DNA of 64,000 bases from Caballeronia sp. dw_19 (GCF_018449515.1 NZ_JAAVUQ010000017.1:62001-126000), one strand, 5' to 3'. Counted from the stretch's first letter, positions 17,103 to 26,160 are shown. A program made the numbers and translations. The notes: generated by a model from the sequence alone, not told the origin.

Positions 17103-17531
17103 ATGAAGACGTTTTCCGCAAAAGCCCATGAGGTGACGCGTGAATGGTACGTGATTGACGCGACGGATAAGGTTCTCGGACGTGTCGCCAGTGAAGTGGC
17201 CGCCCGACTTCGCGGCAAGCACAAACCCGAGTTCACCCCGCACGTCGACACTGGCGATTTCATCGTCATCATCAACGCCAGCAAGTTGCGCGTCACGGGC
17301 AACAAGGGTACTGACAAGAAGTACTACCGTCACTCGGGCTATCCGGGCGGCATCTACGAAACGACGTTCAACAAGATGCAAGAACGCTTCCCGGGCCGCG
17401 CGTTCGAGAAAGCCGTTAAGGGCATGTTGCCGAAAGGTCCGCTCGGCTACGCGATGATCAAGAAGCTCAAGGTCTACGCTGGCGCAACGCATCCGCATAC
17501 GGCTCAACAGCCTAAAGCGCTCGAGATCTAA
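17103..17531 (+). CDS. rplM: 50S ribosomal protein L13
   Basis: A 142-residue L13, full length for the family. MKTFSAKAHEVTREWYVID at the start, LGRVASEVAARLRGKHKPE, and HSGYPGGIYETTFN in the middle are standard L13 blocks. It is an early-assembling protein of the large subunit. It is followed by rpsI after 11 bp, the usual rplM-rpsI operon. Confidence 0.98.
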   Translation: MKTFSAKAHEVTREWYVIDATDKVLGRVASEVAARLRGKHKPEFTPHVDTGDFIVIINASKLRVTGNKGTDKKYYRHSGYPGGIYETTFNKMQERFPGRAFEKAVKGMLPKGPLGYAMIKKLKVYAGATHPHTAQQPKALEI

Positions 17532-17542
17532 AGGGAGCCCAT

Positions 17543-17935
17543 ATGATCGGTAATTGGAATTACGGTACGGGTCGCCGCAAGAGCGCCACTGCCCGCGTGT
17601 TCATCAAGTCCGGCACGGGTCAGATCATCGTCAATGGCAAGCCCATTGCTGATTATTTCTCGCGCGAAACGTCGCTGATGATCGTGCGCCAGCCGCTCGA
17701 ACTGACGAGCCACGCCACCACGTTCGACATCAAGGTCAACGTGAACGGCGGCGGCGAAACGGGTCAGGCCGGTGCGGTTCGCCACGGCATCACGCGTGCG
17801 CTGATGGACTACGACGCAACGCTGAAGCCCGCGCTGTCACAAGCTGGCTTCGTTACCCGCGATGCTCGTGAAGTTGAACGTAAGAAGGTTGGTTTCCACA
17901 AGGCACGTCGCAGGAAACAATTCTCGAAGCGTTAA
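17543..17935 (+). CDS. rpsI: 30S ribosomal protein S9
   Basis: A 130-residue S9 with YGTGRRKSATARVFIKSGTG at the N-terminus and the invariant basic C-terminal tail KARRRKQFSKR, which reaches toward the P-site tRNA. AAAGGGAG precedes the ATG. Cotranscribed with rplM and ended by the hairpin at 17977-18012. Confidence 0.98.
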   Translation: MIGNWNYGTGRRKSATARVFIKSGTGQIIVNGKPIADYFSRETSLMIVRQPLELTSHATTFDIKVNVNGGGETGQAGAVRHGITRALMDYDATLKPALSQAGFVTRDAREVERKKVGFHKARRRKQFSKR

Positions 17936-17976
17936 GCTGTTTGGCGGTTTCGTCGTTGTTACGGCGAAATGGCTCA

Positions 17977-18012
17977 AAAAGCCGCCTGCGTGTATGCGCC
18001 GGCGGCTTTTTT
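17977..18012 (+). terminator. Terminator of rplM-rpsI
   Basis: AAAAGCCGCC (17977-17986) pairs with GGCGGCTTTT (18001-18010) and runs into T6. Confidence 0.88.
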
Positions 18013-18176
18013 CGTGGCAGATGCTGGCGGATCGCGGCCGTCTTTCGGTGATGTTCCAAGCAGCCACGGCAAATTCGGGATAGTGTGGAGCGATAGCCTA
18101 TTGATTACATGGGCTTCCAGCACGATATTGAGATCAGCCCTACAATAGGCACTAGAAGCTTTTTTGGAGAGTTCGA

Positions 18177-18542
18177 ATGAACGCTGTCACAGATACCCCC
18201 ACGACCGAAATGCCGTTGCCGTTCGTTTTCACCGACGCAGCAGCTGACAAGGTCAAGCAACTGATCGACGAAGAAGGCAATCCGGAATTGAAGCTGCGTG
18301 TGTTCGTGCAGGGCGGCGGCTGTTCGGGTTTCCAGTACGGCTTCACGTTTGACGAAGCCATCAACGAAGACGACACCGTGATGGATAAAGCAGGCGTCCA
18401 GCTTTTGATTGATTCGATGAGCTATCAGTACCTTGTCGGCGCCGAGATCGACTACAAAGACGATCTGAACGGCGCGCAGTTTGTAATCAAGAATCCGAAT
18501 GCAACCAGCACCTGCGGTTGCGGATCGTCATTCTCGGCGTGA
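18177..18542 (+). CDS. erpA: Iron-sulfur cluster insertion protein ErpA
   Basis: A 121-residue A-type Fe-S carrier. The three cluster-binding cysteines are present: Cys49 in GGGCSGFQYGF and Cys113/Cys115 in TSTCGCGSSF. The sequence matches ErpA better than IscA (RVFVQGGGCSGFQYGFTFDE, then EINxxD-type spacing). It passes Fe-S clusters to apo-proteins, including enzymes of isoprenoid synthesis. TTGGAGAG lies before the ATG. It is a single-gene unit with its own UUCG-type terminator. Confidence 0.95.
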   Translation: MNAVTDTPTTEMPLPFVFTDAAADKVKQLIDEEGNPELKLRVFVQGGGCSGFQYGFTFDEAINEDDTVMDKAGVQLLIDSMSYQYLVGAEIDYKDDLNGAQFVIKNPNATSTCGCGSSFSA

Positions 18543-18584
18543 TTCTGATTAGTTGATTAGACTACGCGGCATCATGCAAACGTG

Positions 18585-18611
18585 AAACGGAGCCTTCGGG
18601 TTCCGTTTTTG
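18585..18611 (+). terminator. Terminator of erpA, TTCG tetraloop
   Basis: AACGGAGCC pairs with GGTTCCGTT through a stable C(TTCG)G tetraloop and is followed by T5. Confidence 0.88.
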
Positions 18612-18770
18612 TTTTGCTTCGTGCGTTCGTTCGAACGTATGTTCCGATGAAAAACTGAAGCGATGACATACGGGACCCGGTTTTCGGCGCCATGCCTGAC
18701 CGAGCCGTCAGTTTCTCTTTTGTGCGGGTAGCCTTTTCACGAAGCATGGGCGGTCAACGGCGGGTTGCCC

Positions 18771-19925
18771 TCAACGCGGATAAATCGCCCCTAAAACTCG
18801 TTCCCCGGCAGCCCCTGTTACCGCCGATACATTGCCCGGCTTACGGGCCACGCAGCGCATCGCGAGCCATGCGAACGCCAATGCTTCCACCTGCTGTGGT
18901 GGCACCCCGAGCGCTTCAGTGGTCATCACGGGGACACCCGCCACGCCGCTCTCCCCAAGCGCCTGCTGGATTGCACGCATCAATACCGGATTACGAGCAC
19001 CGCCTCCGCACACGTAGACCGCACGGCAATCGGAAGCATGCCGCTCGATTTCTCTTGCAACGGTAATGGCTGTCAGCGCGACAAGCGTGGCCTGAACATC
19101 TTCGGGCGATATCTTTTCGAAACCGATGAGCTTGGCGTCGAGCCACGCAGGATTGAACAGATCTCGCCCGGTGCTTTTAGGCGGTTGCTGTTCGAAGAAC
19201 GGTTCGTTGAGTAGCGTGTTCAGCAGCGGGCGATGCACCTGACCTTGTGCCGCGAAATGACCGCCTTCGTCGAAGGGGCGTTTCAGATGCCGGTGCGCCC
19301 ATTCGTCCAGCAGGGCATTCGCCGGTCCGCAATCGAAACCGTGGACGCTGCCGTTGGCCGCGAGAATGGTGATGTTACTGATGCCGCCCAGATTGCAGAC
19401 CACGCGCGTCTCGTCCTTGCTGCCAAAAATGGTCGCGTGAAATGCCGGGACGAGCGGCGCGCCCTGACCGCCGGCCGCGACGTCGCGGCTACGGAAGTCT
19501 GCGACGATATCGATGTTGGTCATTTCTGCGAGCAGCGCAGGATTGTTGATTTGCCGCGTGTAGCCCTTTTCCGGCCTGTGCCGCACCGTCTGCCCGTGTA
19601 CGCCGATCGCGCGGACTTTCGCGGACGATTGGCCGCTCATGCTCGCCAGTTCGTGACAACACACGGCGTAACGCGTGGCGAGCGCGTTCGCGGCAAGGGC
19701 TTCCCGTTCCAGTTCGTTGTCGCCAGGCGCCTGGAGGGCGAAAAGCGCGTCGCGCAGGCCTTGCGAGAACCCGACGTGAGCCTCGCCCAGCACGACGGGT
19801 GGGTTCCCGGCCGTGAACTGGACAGCAATGCCGTCCACGCCATCCATGCTCGTGCCCGACATCAGCCCAAAGTACACGCCGTCCGCCATGTCGCCTGTTT
19901 CCATCGCCTCGGTCCGTCGTACCAC
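18771..19925 (-). CDS. anmK: Anhydro-N-acetylmuramic acid kinase
   Basis: A 384-residue AnmK, which phosphorylates and opens 1,6-anhydro-MurNAc during peptidoglycan recycling. GLMSGTSMDGVDG near residue 20 is the family's nucleotide-binding signature; GVHGQTVRHRPEKGYTRQIN, CNLGGISNIT and FDCGPANALLDEW follow as expected. The GTG start at 19925 is preferred because AGGAGAG lies 5 nt upstream; ATGs at 19904 or 19889 are alternatives without a good ribosome site. No murQ gene is nearby. It is divergent from tyrS. Confidence 0.95.
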   Translation of the reverse strand: MVRRTEAMETGDMADGVYFGLMSGTSMDGVDGIAVQFTAGNPPVVLGEAHVGFSQGLRDALFALQAPGDNELEREALAANALATRYAVCCHELASMSGQSSAKVRAIGVHGQTVRHRPEKGYTRQINNPALLAEMTNIDIVADFRSRDVAAGGQGAPLVPAFHATIFGSKDETRVVCNLGGISNITILAANGSVHGFDCGPANALLDEWAHRHLKRPFDEGGHFAAQGQVHRPLLNTLLNEPFFEQQPPKSTGRDLFNPAWLDAKLIGFEKISPEDVQATLVALTAITVAREIERHASDCRAVYVCGGGARNPVLMRAIQQALGESGVAGVPVMTTEALGVPPQQVEALAFAWLAMRCVARKPGNVSAVTGAAGERVLGAIYPR

Positions 19926-20308
19926 GTTGCTCTCCTGTTCAATGCCGGCTCACCGATGACCCATTTCGAGCCGTCATCGATGCAATTCTTGCGGCCAAAG
20001 CGGCCGCGATGGACCGATTATCCACGCATCGATGCCACTCGTTAAGCCGTTAGCCATTCGGCCATGTTTCGCGCTCCGTATCCGGAGTCTAGGCGCTCGA
20101 AACATGGCCGAACGGCCAACGCGGGGCCAACAAGCCGGGAAAACGGGGCGAAGGCAGACGACATCACGTAAAATCCGTTGCCTGAACAAGAGAATGCCGC
20201 ACGATTTTCCGTGTTCGAACGCGACTGTGAACGAATCCGGAAGCAGCGGCCGTTGCCCGATCGGCGCCTGTTAGCGCCCCGAATAAATCACCCGAAAAAG
20301 TTGCAAGC
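19926..20308. other. Divergent intergenic region anmK / tyrS with long hairpin
   Basis: About 380 bp. The main feature is the inverted repeat at 20057-20112. A TAAAAT hexamer at 20169-20174 could be the tyrS -10. The rest shows no coding potential. Confidence 0.45.
20057..20112. repeat. Long inverted repeat with inner hairpin upstream of tyrS
   Basis: Perfect 15-bp arms, TTCGGCCATGTTTCG (20057-20071) and its complement (20098-20112), enclosing a second small hairpin CTCCG-TATC-CGGAG. It is followed by no T-run, so it is not a standard terminator. It lies about 200 bp before tyrS and 130 bp before anmK. Confidence 0.8.
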
Positions 20309-21571
20309 ATGACCACTGAACCGAACGACTCTCCGGCACCGGCTTCGACTGCGAAAACCTTGCCCCTCACCGACGAGGTGCAGGCCGCGCTCGCCATCGC
20401 GAAACGGGGCTGTGACGAGCTGCTAATCGAAGCAGAATTCGCACAGAAGCTCGCCCGAAGCGCTGCGAGCGGCAAGCCGCTGCGCATCAAGCTCGGCCTC
20501 GATCCGACCGCGCCTGATATTCATATTGGCCATACGGTGGTCCTGAACAAGATGCGTCAGTTGCAGGATCTCGGCCATACGGTGATCTTCCTGATCGGCG
20601 ACTTCACGTCGCTGATCGGTGATCCGTCGGGGCGTAACGCCACGCGTCCGCCGTTGACGCGCGAGCAGATCGAAGAAAACGCGAAGACCTATTTCGAGCA
20701 GGCCGCGCTCGTGCTCGATCGTGAAAAGACCGAGATGCGCTACAACAGTGAGTGGTCCATGCCGCTCGGCGCCGACGGCATGATCAAGCTCGCGTCACGC
20801 TATACGGTCGCGCGGATTCTTGAGCGCGAGGATTTCACGAAGCGCTACCAGGGTGGCATCCCCATCTCGATTCACGAGTTGCTGTACCCGCTCATGCAGG
20901 GTTACGACTCGGTTGCGCTGAACGCCGATCTCGAACTCGGTGGCACGGACCAGAAGTTCAATCTGCTGGTTGGCCGCGAATTGCAAAAGCAATATGGCCA
21001 GGAGCAGCAATGCATCTTGACCATGCCGCTGCTGGAAGGGCTGGATGGTGTCGAGAAGATGTCGAAGTCGAAACACAACTACATCGGCATTAGCGAGAAG
21101 CCCTCTGACATGTTCGGCAAGCTGATGAGCATCTCCGACACGCTCATGTGGCGCTACTTCGAGTTACTGTCGTTTAGAAGTATCGAAGAGATTGCGCGTT
21201 TCAAAAGCGAAGCCGAGGGTGGTCGTAACCCGCGCGATTTCAAGGTGCTGCTGGGACAGGAGATCGTCGCGCGTTTCCATTCGCCGGCTGACGCGGAACG
21301 GGCGCTGGAAGACTTCAACCATCGTGCGAAGGGCGGCGTGCCGGACGAGATTCCGTCGGTGACGCTCAGCGGCGCGCCGCTCGCCATCGGGCAACTGTTG
21401 AAGCAAGCCGGGCTGGTGCCTTCGACCAGCGAGGCGCTGCGCAATATCGAGCAGGGTGGCGTGAAGATCGACGGTGCGACGGTGTCGGACAAGGGCTTGA
21501 AGATCGAAGCGGGCGAGTTTGTGGTGCAGGTCGGCAAGCGCCGCTTCGCGCGCGTCACGCTGGCAGCATAA
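20309..21571 (+). CDS. tyrS: Tyrosyl-tRNA synthetase
   Basis: A 420-residue class I synthetase charging tRNA-Tyr. The HIGH motif is in DPTAPDIHIGHTVVLNKM, tyrosine recognition residues in GGTDQKFNLLVGRE, KMSKS is exact in VEKMSKSKHNYIG, and the last 65 residues are an S4 RNA-binding domain (EALRNIEQGGVKIDG). The layout fits the TyrZ-like subgroup common in betaproteobacteria. Followed after 4 bp by dtd, a translation quality-control enzyme acting on the same product, so a functional pairing is likely. Confidence 0.97.
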   Translation: MTTEPNDSPAPASTAKTLPLTDEVQAALAIAKRGCDELLIEAEFAQKLARSAASGKPLRIKLGLDPTAPDIHIGHTVVLNKMRQLQDLGHTVIFLIGDFTSLIGDPSGRNATRPPLTREQIEENAKTYFEQAALVLDREKTEMRYNSEWSMPLGADGMIKLASRYTVARILEREDFTKRYQGGIPISIHELLYPLMQGYDSVALNADLELGGTDQKFNLLVGRELQKQYGQEQQCILTMPLLEGLDGVEKMSKSKHNYIGISEKPSDMFGKLMSISDTLMWRYFELLSFRSIEEIARFKSEAEGGRNPRDFKVLLGQEIVARFHSPADAERALEDFNHRAKGGVPDEIPSVTLSGAPLAIGQLLKQAGLVPSTSEALRNIEQGGVKIDGATVSDKGLKIEAGEFVVQVGKRRFARVTLAA

Positions 21572-21575
21572 GCGC

Positions 21576-22034
21576 GTGATCGCACTCATTCAGCGTGTCT
21601 TGCGAGCCGACGTGCGTGTGGGCGACCGTGTGACGGGCGCGATCGATGCCGGCTTGCTGGCGCTTGTGTGCGCGGAGCGAGGAGACACCCAGGCCATTGC
21701 GGACAAGCTGCTGGCGAAGATGCTGGCGTATCGTGTTTTTAGCGATGCCGCCGGCAAGATGAATCTGCCGGTGCGGGATATAGATGGCGCCGGGCGTGCG
21801 GGCGGCGTGCTGCTGGTGTCGCAGTTCACCCTCGCCGCCGATACCTCCAGCGGACTGCGGCCAAGCTTCACACCGGCCGCGCCGCCAGAGGAAGGCCGCA
21901 GGCTGTTTGATTACTTCGTTGCGCAGGCGCGCGCCACGCATCCCATTGTTGAGACGGGCGAGTTCGGCGCGGACATGCAGGTGTCGCTGGTCAACGACGG
22001 GCCCGTCACGTTCTGGCTGCAAGTACGTTCCTGA
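21576..22034 (+). CDS. dtd: D-aminoacyl-tRNA deacylase
   Basis: A 152-residue DTD that hydrolyses D-amino acids (classically D-Tyr) and glycine mischarged on tRNA. Both active-site motifs are intact: SQFTLAAD near residue 77 and the Gly-cisPro motif in VNDGPVTFWLQ near the C-terminus. The start is GTG at 21576, reading VIALIQRVLRADV as in the family, only 4 bp after the tyrS stop. Tyrosyl-tRNA synthetase and DTD are thus made from one mRNA. Confidence 0.95.
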   Translation: MIALIQRVLRADVRVGDRVTGAIDAGLLALVCAERGDTQAIADKLLAKMLAYRVFSDAAGKMNLPVRDIDGAGRAGGVLLVSQFTLAADTSSGLRPSFTPAAPPEEGRRLFDYFVAQARATHPIVETGEFGADMQVSLVNDGPVTFWLQVRS

Positions 22035-22101
22035 GACGTCTCCCGAGTTTTGTCACTGTGCCCGTTGTTTAGGGCGCATCTTCCGGAATTTCACGCATCT
22101 C

Positions 22102-22764
22102 ATGACCACGCAAGTCCTCTTCATCAGGCACGGCGAAACCGACTGGAATCGCATCAAGCGTATTCAGGGGCACACGGATATTCCGCTGGCGGCGACCGGC
22201 GTTGCGCAAGCAGGGCAGCTCGCACAACGTGTCTTGCAGGAGTCGAAGGCCGGCGCCCGACTCGACGCGGTGTATTGCAGCGATCTGCTGCGTGCTCAGC
22301 AGACCGCCAAACCGTTTGCGGACGCGCTAGGTTTGACGCTGAACCTGAACGAAGGTTTGCGTGAGCGTTTATACGGTGACTTTCAAGGTCACAACGGTGA
22401 AGAGATCCGCGCGAAGTATCCTGCTGAATATGCGGCCTGGCAGAGCCATGATCCAGGTTTCGCGCCGCCAGGCGGGGAATCGCAGCGCCTGTTTTCACGG
22501 CGCGTGCTGGGCGCTGTCGAGCCGATCGTGGCCGCGCATCCGGACGGACGTATTGCGGTCGTCGCTCACGGTGGCGTGCTGGACTGCATTTATCGGTTCG
22601 TGCGTGGATTGCCGCTCGACGTACCGCGTGACTGGCCGCTGCTGAATTCCAGCGTTAACGTGGTGGACTTCGAGAACGGTCAGGCGAAGGTTGTCTCATG
22701 GGGCGACGTCGCGCATCTTTCGTCCCCCGGAAGCGACGACGACCTCAAGGAAGTCCCGCGCTAA
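22102..22764 (+). CDS. Histidine phosphatase family protein (GpmB-like)
   Basis: A 220-residue member of the phosphoglycerate mutase/acid phosphatase superfamily. FIRHGETDWNRIKRIQGHTD holds the catalytic histidine (RHGE); NEGLRERLYGDFQG and VVAHGGVLDCIYR carry the remaining active-site residues. It resembles GpmB/CobC-like phosphatases; the true substrate cannot be told from sequence. The ATG at 22102 starts at the family N-terminus. Third gene after tyrS-dtd; its stop overlaps the stop of the convergent DUF2236 gene. Confidence 0.9.
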   Translation: MTTQVLFIRHGETDWNRIKRIQGHTDIPLAATGVAQAGQLAQRVLQESKAGARLDAVYCSDLLRAQQTAKPFADALGLTLNLNEGLRERLYGDFQGHNGEEIRAKYPAEYAAWQSHDPGFAPPGGESQRLFSRRVLGAVEPIVAAHPDGRIAVVAHGGVLDCIYRFVRGLPLDVPRDWPLLNSSVNVVDFENGQAKVVSWGDVAHLSSPGSDDDLKEVPR

Positions 22765-23696
22765 TCAGGCTTCATCGCAGCGCGCCGCCGCGCTCGCTTG
22801 GACACGCCGTTATGCAACGCCCAGCGTATCAACGGCGCAATCATCTTGATGCCCGGCCGCGTCCACGCGCGGCGTAGCGGCGCAAATGCGCCGAATCCGA
22901 GCATCGATTGTGCCCAGTCAGGCAGCAGGTCCACACCCGCGTTCAGAATCAGCGCGCTGGCAGGTTTCATTGCGACACTGGGCGCTGGCGCGTTCATCAA
23001 TACCTTCAGCACTTCCCGGGTACGCTCGCTTGCTTCTAGCTGTGGCCGCATTGACGCCAGGTACTTGTCGATCTCCGCACAACTCTTCGGCACATTGGTG
23101 GCACCGAGCATCTCCGCTATGGTCGATGTCTCCGCGTAGTAGGAGTCCTGCGCATCGAGGGGAAGCAACGGGTTCACGTATCGCAAATGCGCCTTCATGA
23201 AACTCGATACTTCCGCGACGTGAACCCACGTCAGCAACTCAGGATCGCTTGCTCGATACGGCCGGCCGTCGGGAGCCGTGCCTGTCACGGAGAGGTGAAT
23301 TCGCTTCACACGTTCGATGAGCGCAAGCGCGTCATGCTTATTGCCGTACGTCGTACCCGCGATAAACGTGGCCGTGCGACGCAGGCGTCCGAGAATATCG
23401 GTTCGAAAGGTAGAGTGGTCCCAGACACCCGCGAGCGCCATTGGGTGCAGGGCCTGAAGCAGGAGGGCGCTGACGCCTCCGGTCATCATCGGCGTGAAGT
23501 CGGCGTGGACTTTCCAGCAAATGGCGTCGGGCCCGAATAGTCCCGGGTCGCCCGGCGGTGACGAATAATCCAGCGTTGGCCCACTGCCGGTAGTCAGGCT
23601 CGTAACACCGTTGGCGAGCCTGGAGCGCAGTCGCTTGACCAATTGGCCGGCGAAACCGGATGCCTCGTCAGGACGCGGACTTGCTTGATCGGACAT
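22761..23696 (-). CDS. DUF2236 / MpaB-type oxygenase family protein
   Basis: A 311-residue protein of the DUF2236 (MpaB/rubber-oxygenase-like) family. It shows the family's GGVSALLLQALHPMALAGVWDHS block near residue 80, followed by FRTDILGRLRRTATFIAGTTYG and HLSVTGTAPDGRPYRASDPELLTWVHVAEVSSFM, whose histidines are candidates for haem or metal ligation. No enzymatic function is established for this branch. It is monocistronic and converges on the phosphatase gene with a 4-bp overlap of the stop codons. Confidence 0.82.
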   Translation of the reverse strand: MSDQASPRPDEASGFAGQLVKRLRSRLANGVTSLTTGSGPTLDYSSPPGDPGLFGPDAICWKVHADFTPMMTGGVSALLLQALHPMALAGVWDHSTFRTDILGRLRRTATFIAGTTYGNKHDALALIERVKRIHLSVTGTAPDGRPYRASDPELLTWVHVAEVSSFMKAHLRYVNPLLPLDAQDSYYAETSTIAEMLGATNVPKSCAEIDKYLASMRPQLEASERTREVLKVLMNAPAPSVAMKPASALILNAGVDLLPDWAQSMLGFGAFAPLRRAWTRPGIKMIAPLIRWALHNGVSKRARRRAAMKPD

Positions 23697-23744
23697 CGGT
23701 TCGGCTATCGGCTATCAGTCTGTTGCGGCTAATATTGCCGTTGC

Positions 23745-24809
23745 TCAACTGTCGGTGTTGGCGTCCCACACTTCGCGGACCGGGCCGGCGTCCGGTGCGG
23801 CGAGGCCAAAGTGACGATACGTGAGCAACGTGGCAACGCGTCCACGCGGCGTGCGTTGCAAATATCCTTGCTGGATCAAATAGGGTTCAAGCACGTCTTC
23901 AATGGTGTCGCGTTCTTCGCCAATAGCCGCTGCGAGGTTATCGACGCCGACCGGACCGCCATCGAATTTGTGCAAGATGGCTTCCAGCAGTTTCCGGTCC
24001 ATCAGGTCGAAGCCGACCGGATCGACGTCGAGCATCTTCAACGCGGCATCGGCGACTTCGGCTGTGATGTTGCCATCCGCTCGCACCTCGGCGTAATCAC
24101 GTACGCGCCGAAGCAGCCGGTTCGCGATTCGCGGTGTCCCGCGCGCCCGCTTCGCAATTTCCAACGCCCCTTCCGGCACGATATCCGCCTTGAGCAGCGA
24201 CGCCGAGCGCGTAACGATTCTCGCCAGTTCGCTCGCGGTGTAGAACTCCAGCCGCGACACAATGCCGAAGCGATCGCGTAACGGATTGGTCAGCATGCCC
24301 GCCCGGGTGGTCGCGCCGACCAGCGTGAACGGCTGCAAATCCAGCTTTACGCTACGTGCGGCCGGACCTTCACCGATCATGATGTCGATCTGATAATCCT
24401 CGAGGGCCGGATACAAAATTTCTTCGACGACCGGCGACAGCCGATGAATTTCGTCGATAAAAAGCACGTCGTTCTTTTCAAGGTTCGTCAGCAGCGCGGC
24501 GAGATCGCCGGCGCGCTCCAGTACCGGTCCCGACGTTTGCCGCAGATTCACGCCCATTTCTCGCGCGATGATATGCGCGAGCGTGGTCTTGCCGAGACCC
24601 GGCGGCCCAAACAACAGAACGTGGTCAAGCGCCTCGGAGCGCCGCCGTGCGGCCTCGATGAAAATCTGAAGCTGATCGCGGATCTTCTCCTGCCCGACGT
24701 ATTCCTCGAGATCGCGCGGTCGCAGCGCGCGCTCGAACACTTCCTCGTTCGGCGAGACGGGAGTAGCCGAAATGATGCGTTCGGCAGCGAGTTTGTCGGT
24801 TTCTATCAT
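23745..24809 (-). CDS. ruvB: Holliday junction branch migration helicase RuvB
   Basis: A 354-residue AAA+ motor. Walker A GPPGLGKTTLAH near residue 67, Walker B LFIDEIHRLSP, sensor and arginine-finger region GATTRAGMLTNPLRDRFG, and the C-terminal winged helix ending PYLIQQGYLQRTPRGRVAT are all intact. It drives branch migration with RuvA. It follows ruvA by 88 bp on the same strand in the order ruvC-ruvA-ruvB. Confidence 0.98.
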   Translation of the reverse strand: MIETDKLAAERIISATPVSPNEEVFERALRPRDLEEYVGQEKIRDQLQIFIEAARRRSEALDHVLLFGPPGLGKTTLAHIIAREMGVNLRQTSGPVLERAGDLAALLTNLEKNDVLFIDEIHRLSPVVEEILYPALEDYQIDIMIGEGPAARSVKLDLQPFTLVGATTRAGMLTNPLRDRFGIVSRLEFYTASELARIVTRSASLLKADIVPEGALEIAKRARGTPRIANRLLRRVRDYAEVRADGNITAEVADAALKMLDVDPVGFDLMDRKLLEAILHKFDGGPVGVDNLAAAIGEERDTIEDVLEPYLIQQGYLQRTPRGRVATLLTYRHFGLAAPDAGPVREVWDANTDS

Positions 24810-24897
24810 GCGTCGATTGTACCGCGTGGCTCGAATGCCGAAAGCTGGCCGATCGGCCGACTGTTGGCCGGATCAGCCGCGTGAGAGACTGGCCTGA

Positions 24898-25479
24898 CTA
24901 GCTCTTGGAAAGCGCTTTCAGGGCCAGCTTGATGCCTTCCGAGACGCCGGTACCAGCCGGAACATTCTTGACCGACATAAGTGCTTCTTTTTCGGAGTAA
25001 CCCAATGACAGCAATGCATTCAGGATATCGCTCGCGTGGTCGGGACCGCTCACCGTGCCCGCGGCCGTGCCCAGATCCGCGCCAAGCTTGCCCTTCAGTT
25101 CGAGCAACAGCCGCTCGGCCGTCTTCTTGCCGATACCCGGCGTACGCGTCAGGCGCGCAGCGTCCTGCATTGTCACGGCTTGGGCGAGTTCCTGAACGCT
25201 CATGCCGGACAGCACGGCCAGCGCCATGCGCGCCCCGATCCCGCTGATCTTGAGCAGTTCACGAAAGGTCGTGCGCTCCTGTTGCGTACCGAAGCCGTAC
25301 AGCAAATGCGCGTCTTCACGCACGATCAACTGGGTCAGCAACACGACCTTCTCTCCGCTGTTCGGCAGGTTATAGAAGGTGCTCATCGGTACGGCAATTT
25401 CGTAGCCTACGCCGCCGCAATCAACGAGCAAGTACGGCGGATTTTTTTCCAGCAAAACGCCTGCTATGCGACCAATCAT
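24898..25479 (-). CDS. ruvA: Holliday junction binding protein RuvA
   Basis: A 193-residue RuvA. It opens with MIGRIAGVLLEKNPPYLLVD (OB-fold domain), has two helix-hairpin-helix motifs (LLKISGIGARMALAVLSGM and RLTRTPGIGKKTAERLLLEL) that grip junction DNA, and ends with the RuvB-binding three-helix domain (ALLSLGYSEKEALMSVKNV). Full length. It lies 21 bp downstream of ruvC. Confidence 0.98.
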   Translation of the reverse strand: MIGRIAGVLLEKNPPYLLVDCGGVGYEIAVPMSTFYNLPNSGEKVVLLTQLIVREDAHLLYGFGTQQERTTFRELLKISGIGARMALAVLSGMSVQELAQAVTMQDAARLTRTPGIGKKTAERLLLELKGKLGADLGTAAGTVSGPDHASDILNALLSLGYSEKEALMSVKNVPAGTGVSEGIKLALKALSKS

Positions 25480-25500
25480 GGTGAGGAACTTGTAGTGGAG

Positions 25501-26043
25501 TTAGCCGACAAGACGGCCGCGCCGTACGCGCAGGCCCTTTTTAGCCAGCGATGGTGCGATTTCGCCGAGCGCGGTCATCGCGCCGCCAGCGTGCGCGTGG
25601 CAGATGGCCATGCCGAGTGCATCCGCGGCATCGGTGCCGGGGACCCCGGTAAGCGCGAGCAATCGAACCACCATCTGCTGCATTTGTTCTTTCGTGGCGC
25701 GGCCATAGCCCACCACGGCCTGCTTCAACTGCAACGCCGTGTATTCGGCAACCGGCACGCCGCTCGCGACAAGGCCGCAAATTGCCGCGCCGCGCGCCTG
25801 GCCGAGCAGCAGCGTGGATTGCGGATTGACGTTGACGAACACTTTCTCGATTGCGGACTGGTCGGGCGCGTGTTGCCGGACAAGCGTCGAGATACCTTCG
25901 AAGATCGTGTGGAGACGCGACGGCAAATCTGCGTCGGCGGTCTTGATGACGCCGCTGGTCACATAGGTCAGCGTTTGACCGGTCTTGTCGATGACGCCGA
26001 ACCCCGTCACGCGCAGGCCCGGGTCAATACCGAGAATTCTCAT
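25501..26043 (-). CDS. ruvC: Holliday junction resolvase RuvC
   Basis: A 180-residue endonuclease. MRILGIDPGLRVTGFG carries the first catalytic aspartate (Asp7); IEKVFVNVNPQSTLLLGQARG the glutamate, and GTDAADALGMAICHAH the two C-terminal aspartates of the DDED site. The ATG at 26043 is at the family start; 16 in-frame codons upstream are not conserved. It precedes ruvA-ruvB and follows the terminator of purH. Confidence 0.97.
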   Translation of the reverse strand: MRILGIDPGLRVTGFGVIDKTGQTLTYVTSGVIKTADADLPSRLHTIFEGISTLVRQHAPDQSAIEKVFVNVNPQSTLLLGQARGAAICGLVASGVPVAEYTALQLKQAVVGYGRATKEQMQQMVVRLLALTGVPGTDAADALGMAICHAHAGGAMTALGEIAPSLAKKGLRVRRGRLVG

Positions 26044-26090
26044 GGAGTGCCGTTGGAACGTAGTGCTTGCGATACTAACAGCGCGGCGCA

Positions 26091-26133
26091 AAAAGTAAAA
26101 AGCCCGGTGCGCCTGCCGGCCACCGGGCTTTCT
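26091..26133 (-). terminator. Terminator of dusB-fis-purH operon
   Basis: AAAAGCCCGGTG on the left and CACCGGGCTTT on the right form an 11-bp stem around CGCCTGCCGGC; on the minus strand it is followed by T5ACT5. It separates purH from ruvC. Confidence 0.85.
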
Positions 26134-26160
26134 AACGGTGAAGCGTGCTCAGTGGCGCGC

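Noticed and set aside
20057..20112. T-box riboswitch for tyrS
   Set aside because: T-boxes are a Gram-positive feature; no T-box sequence, specifier loop or terminator is present.
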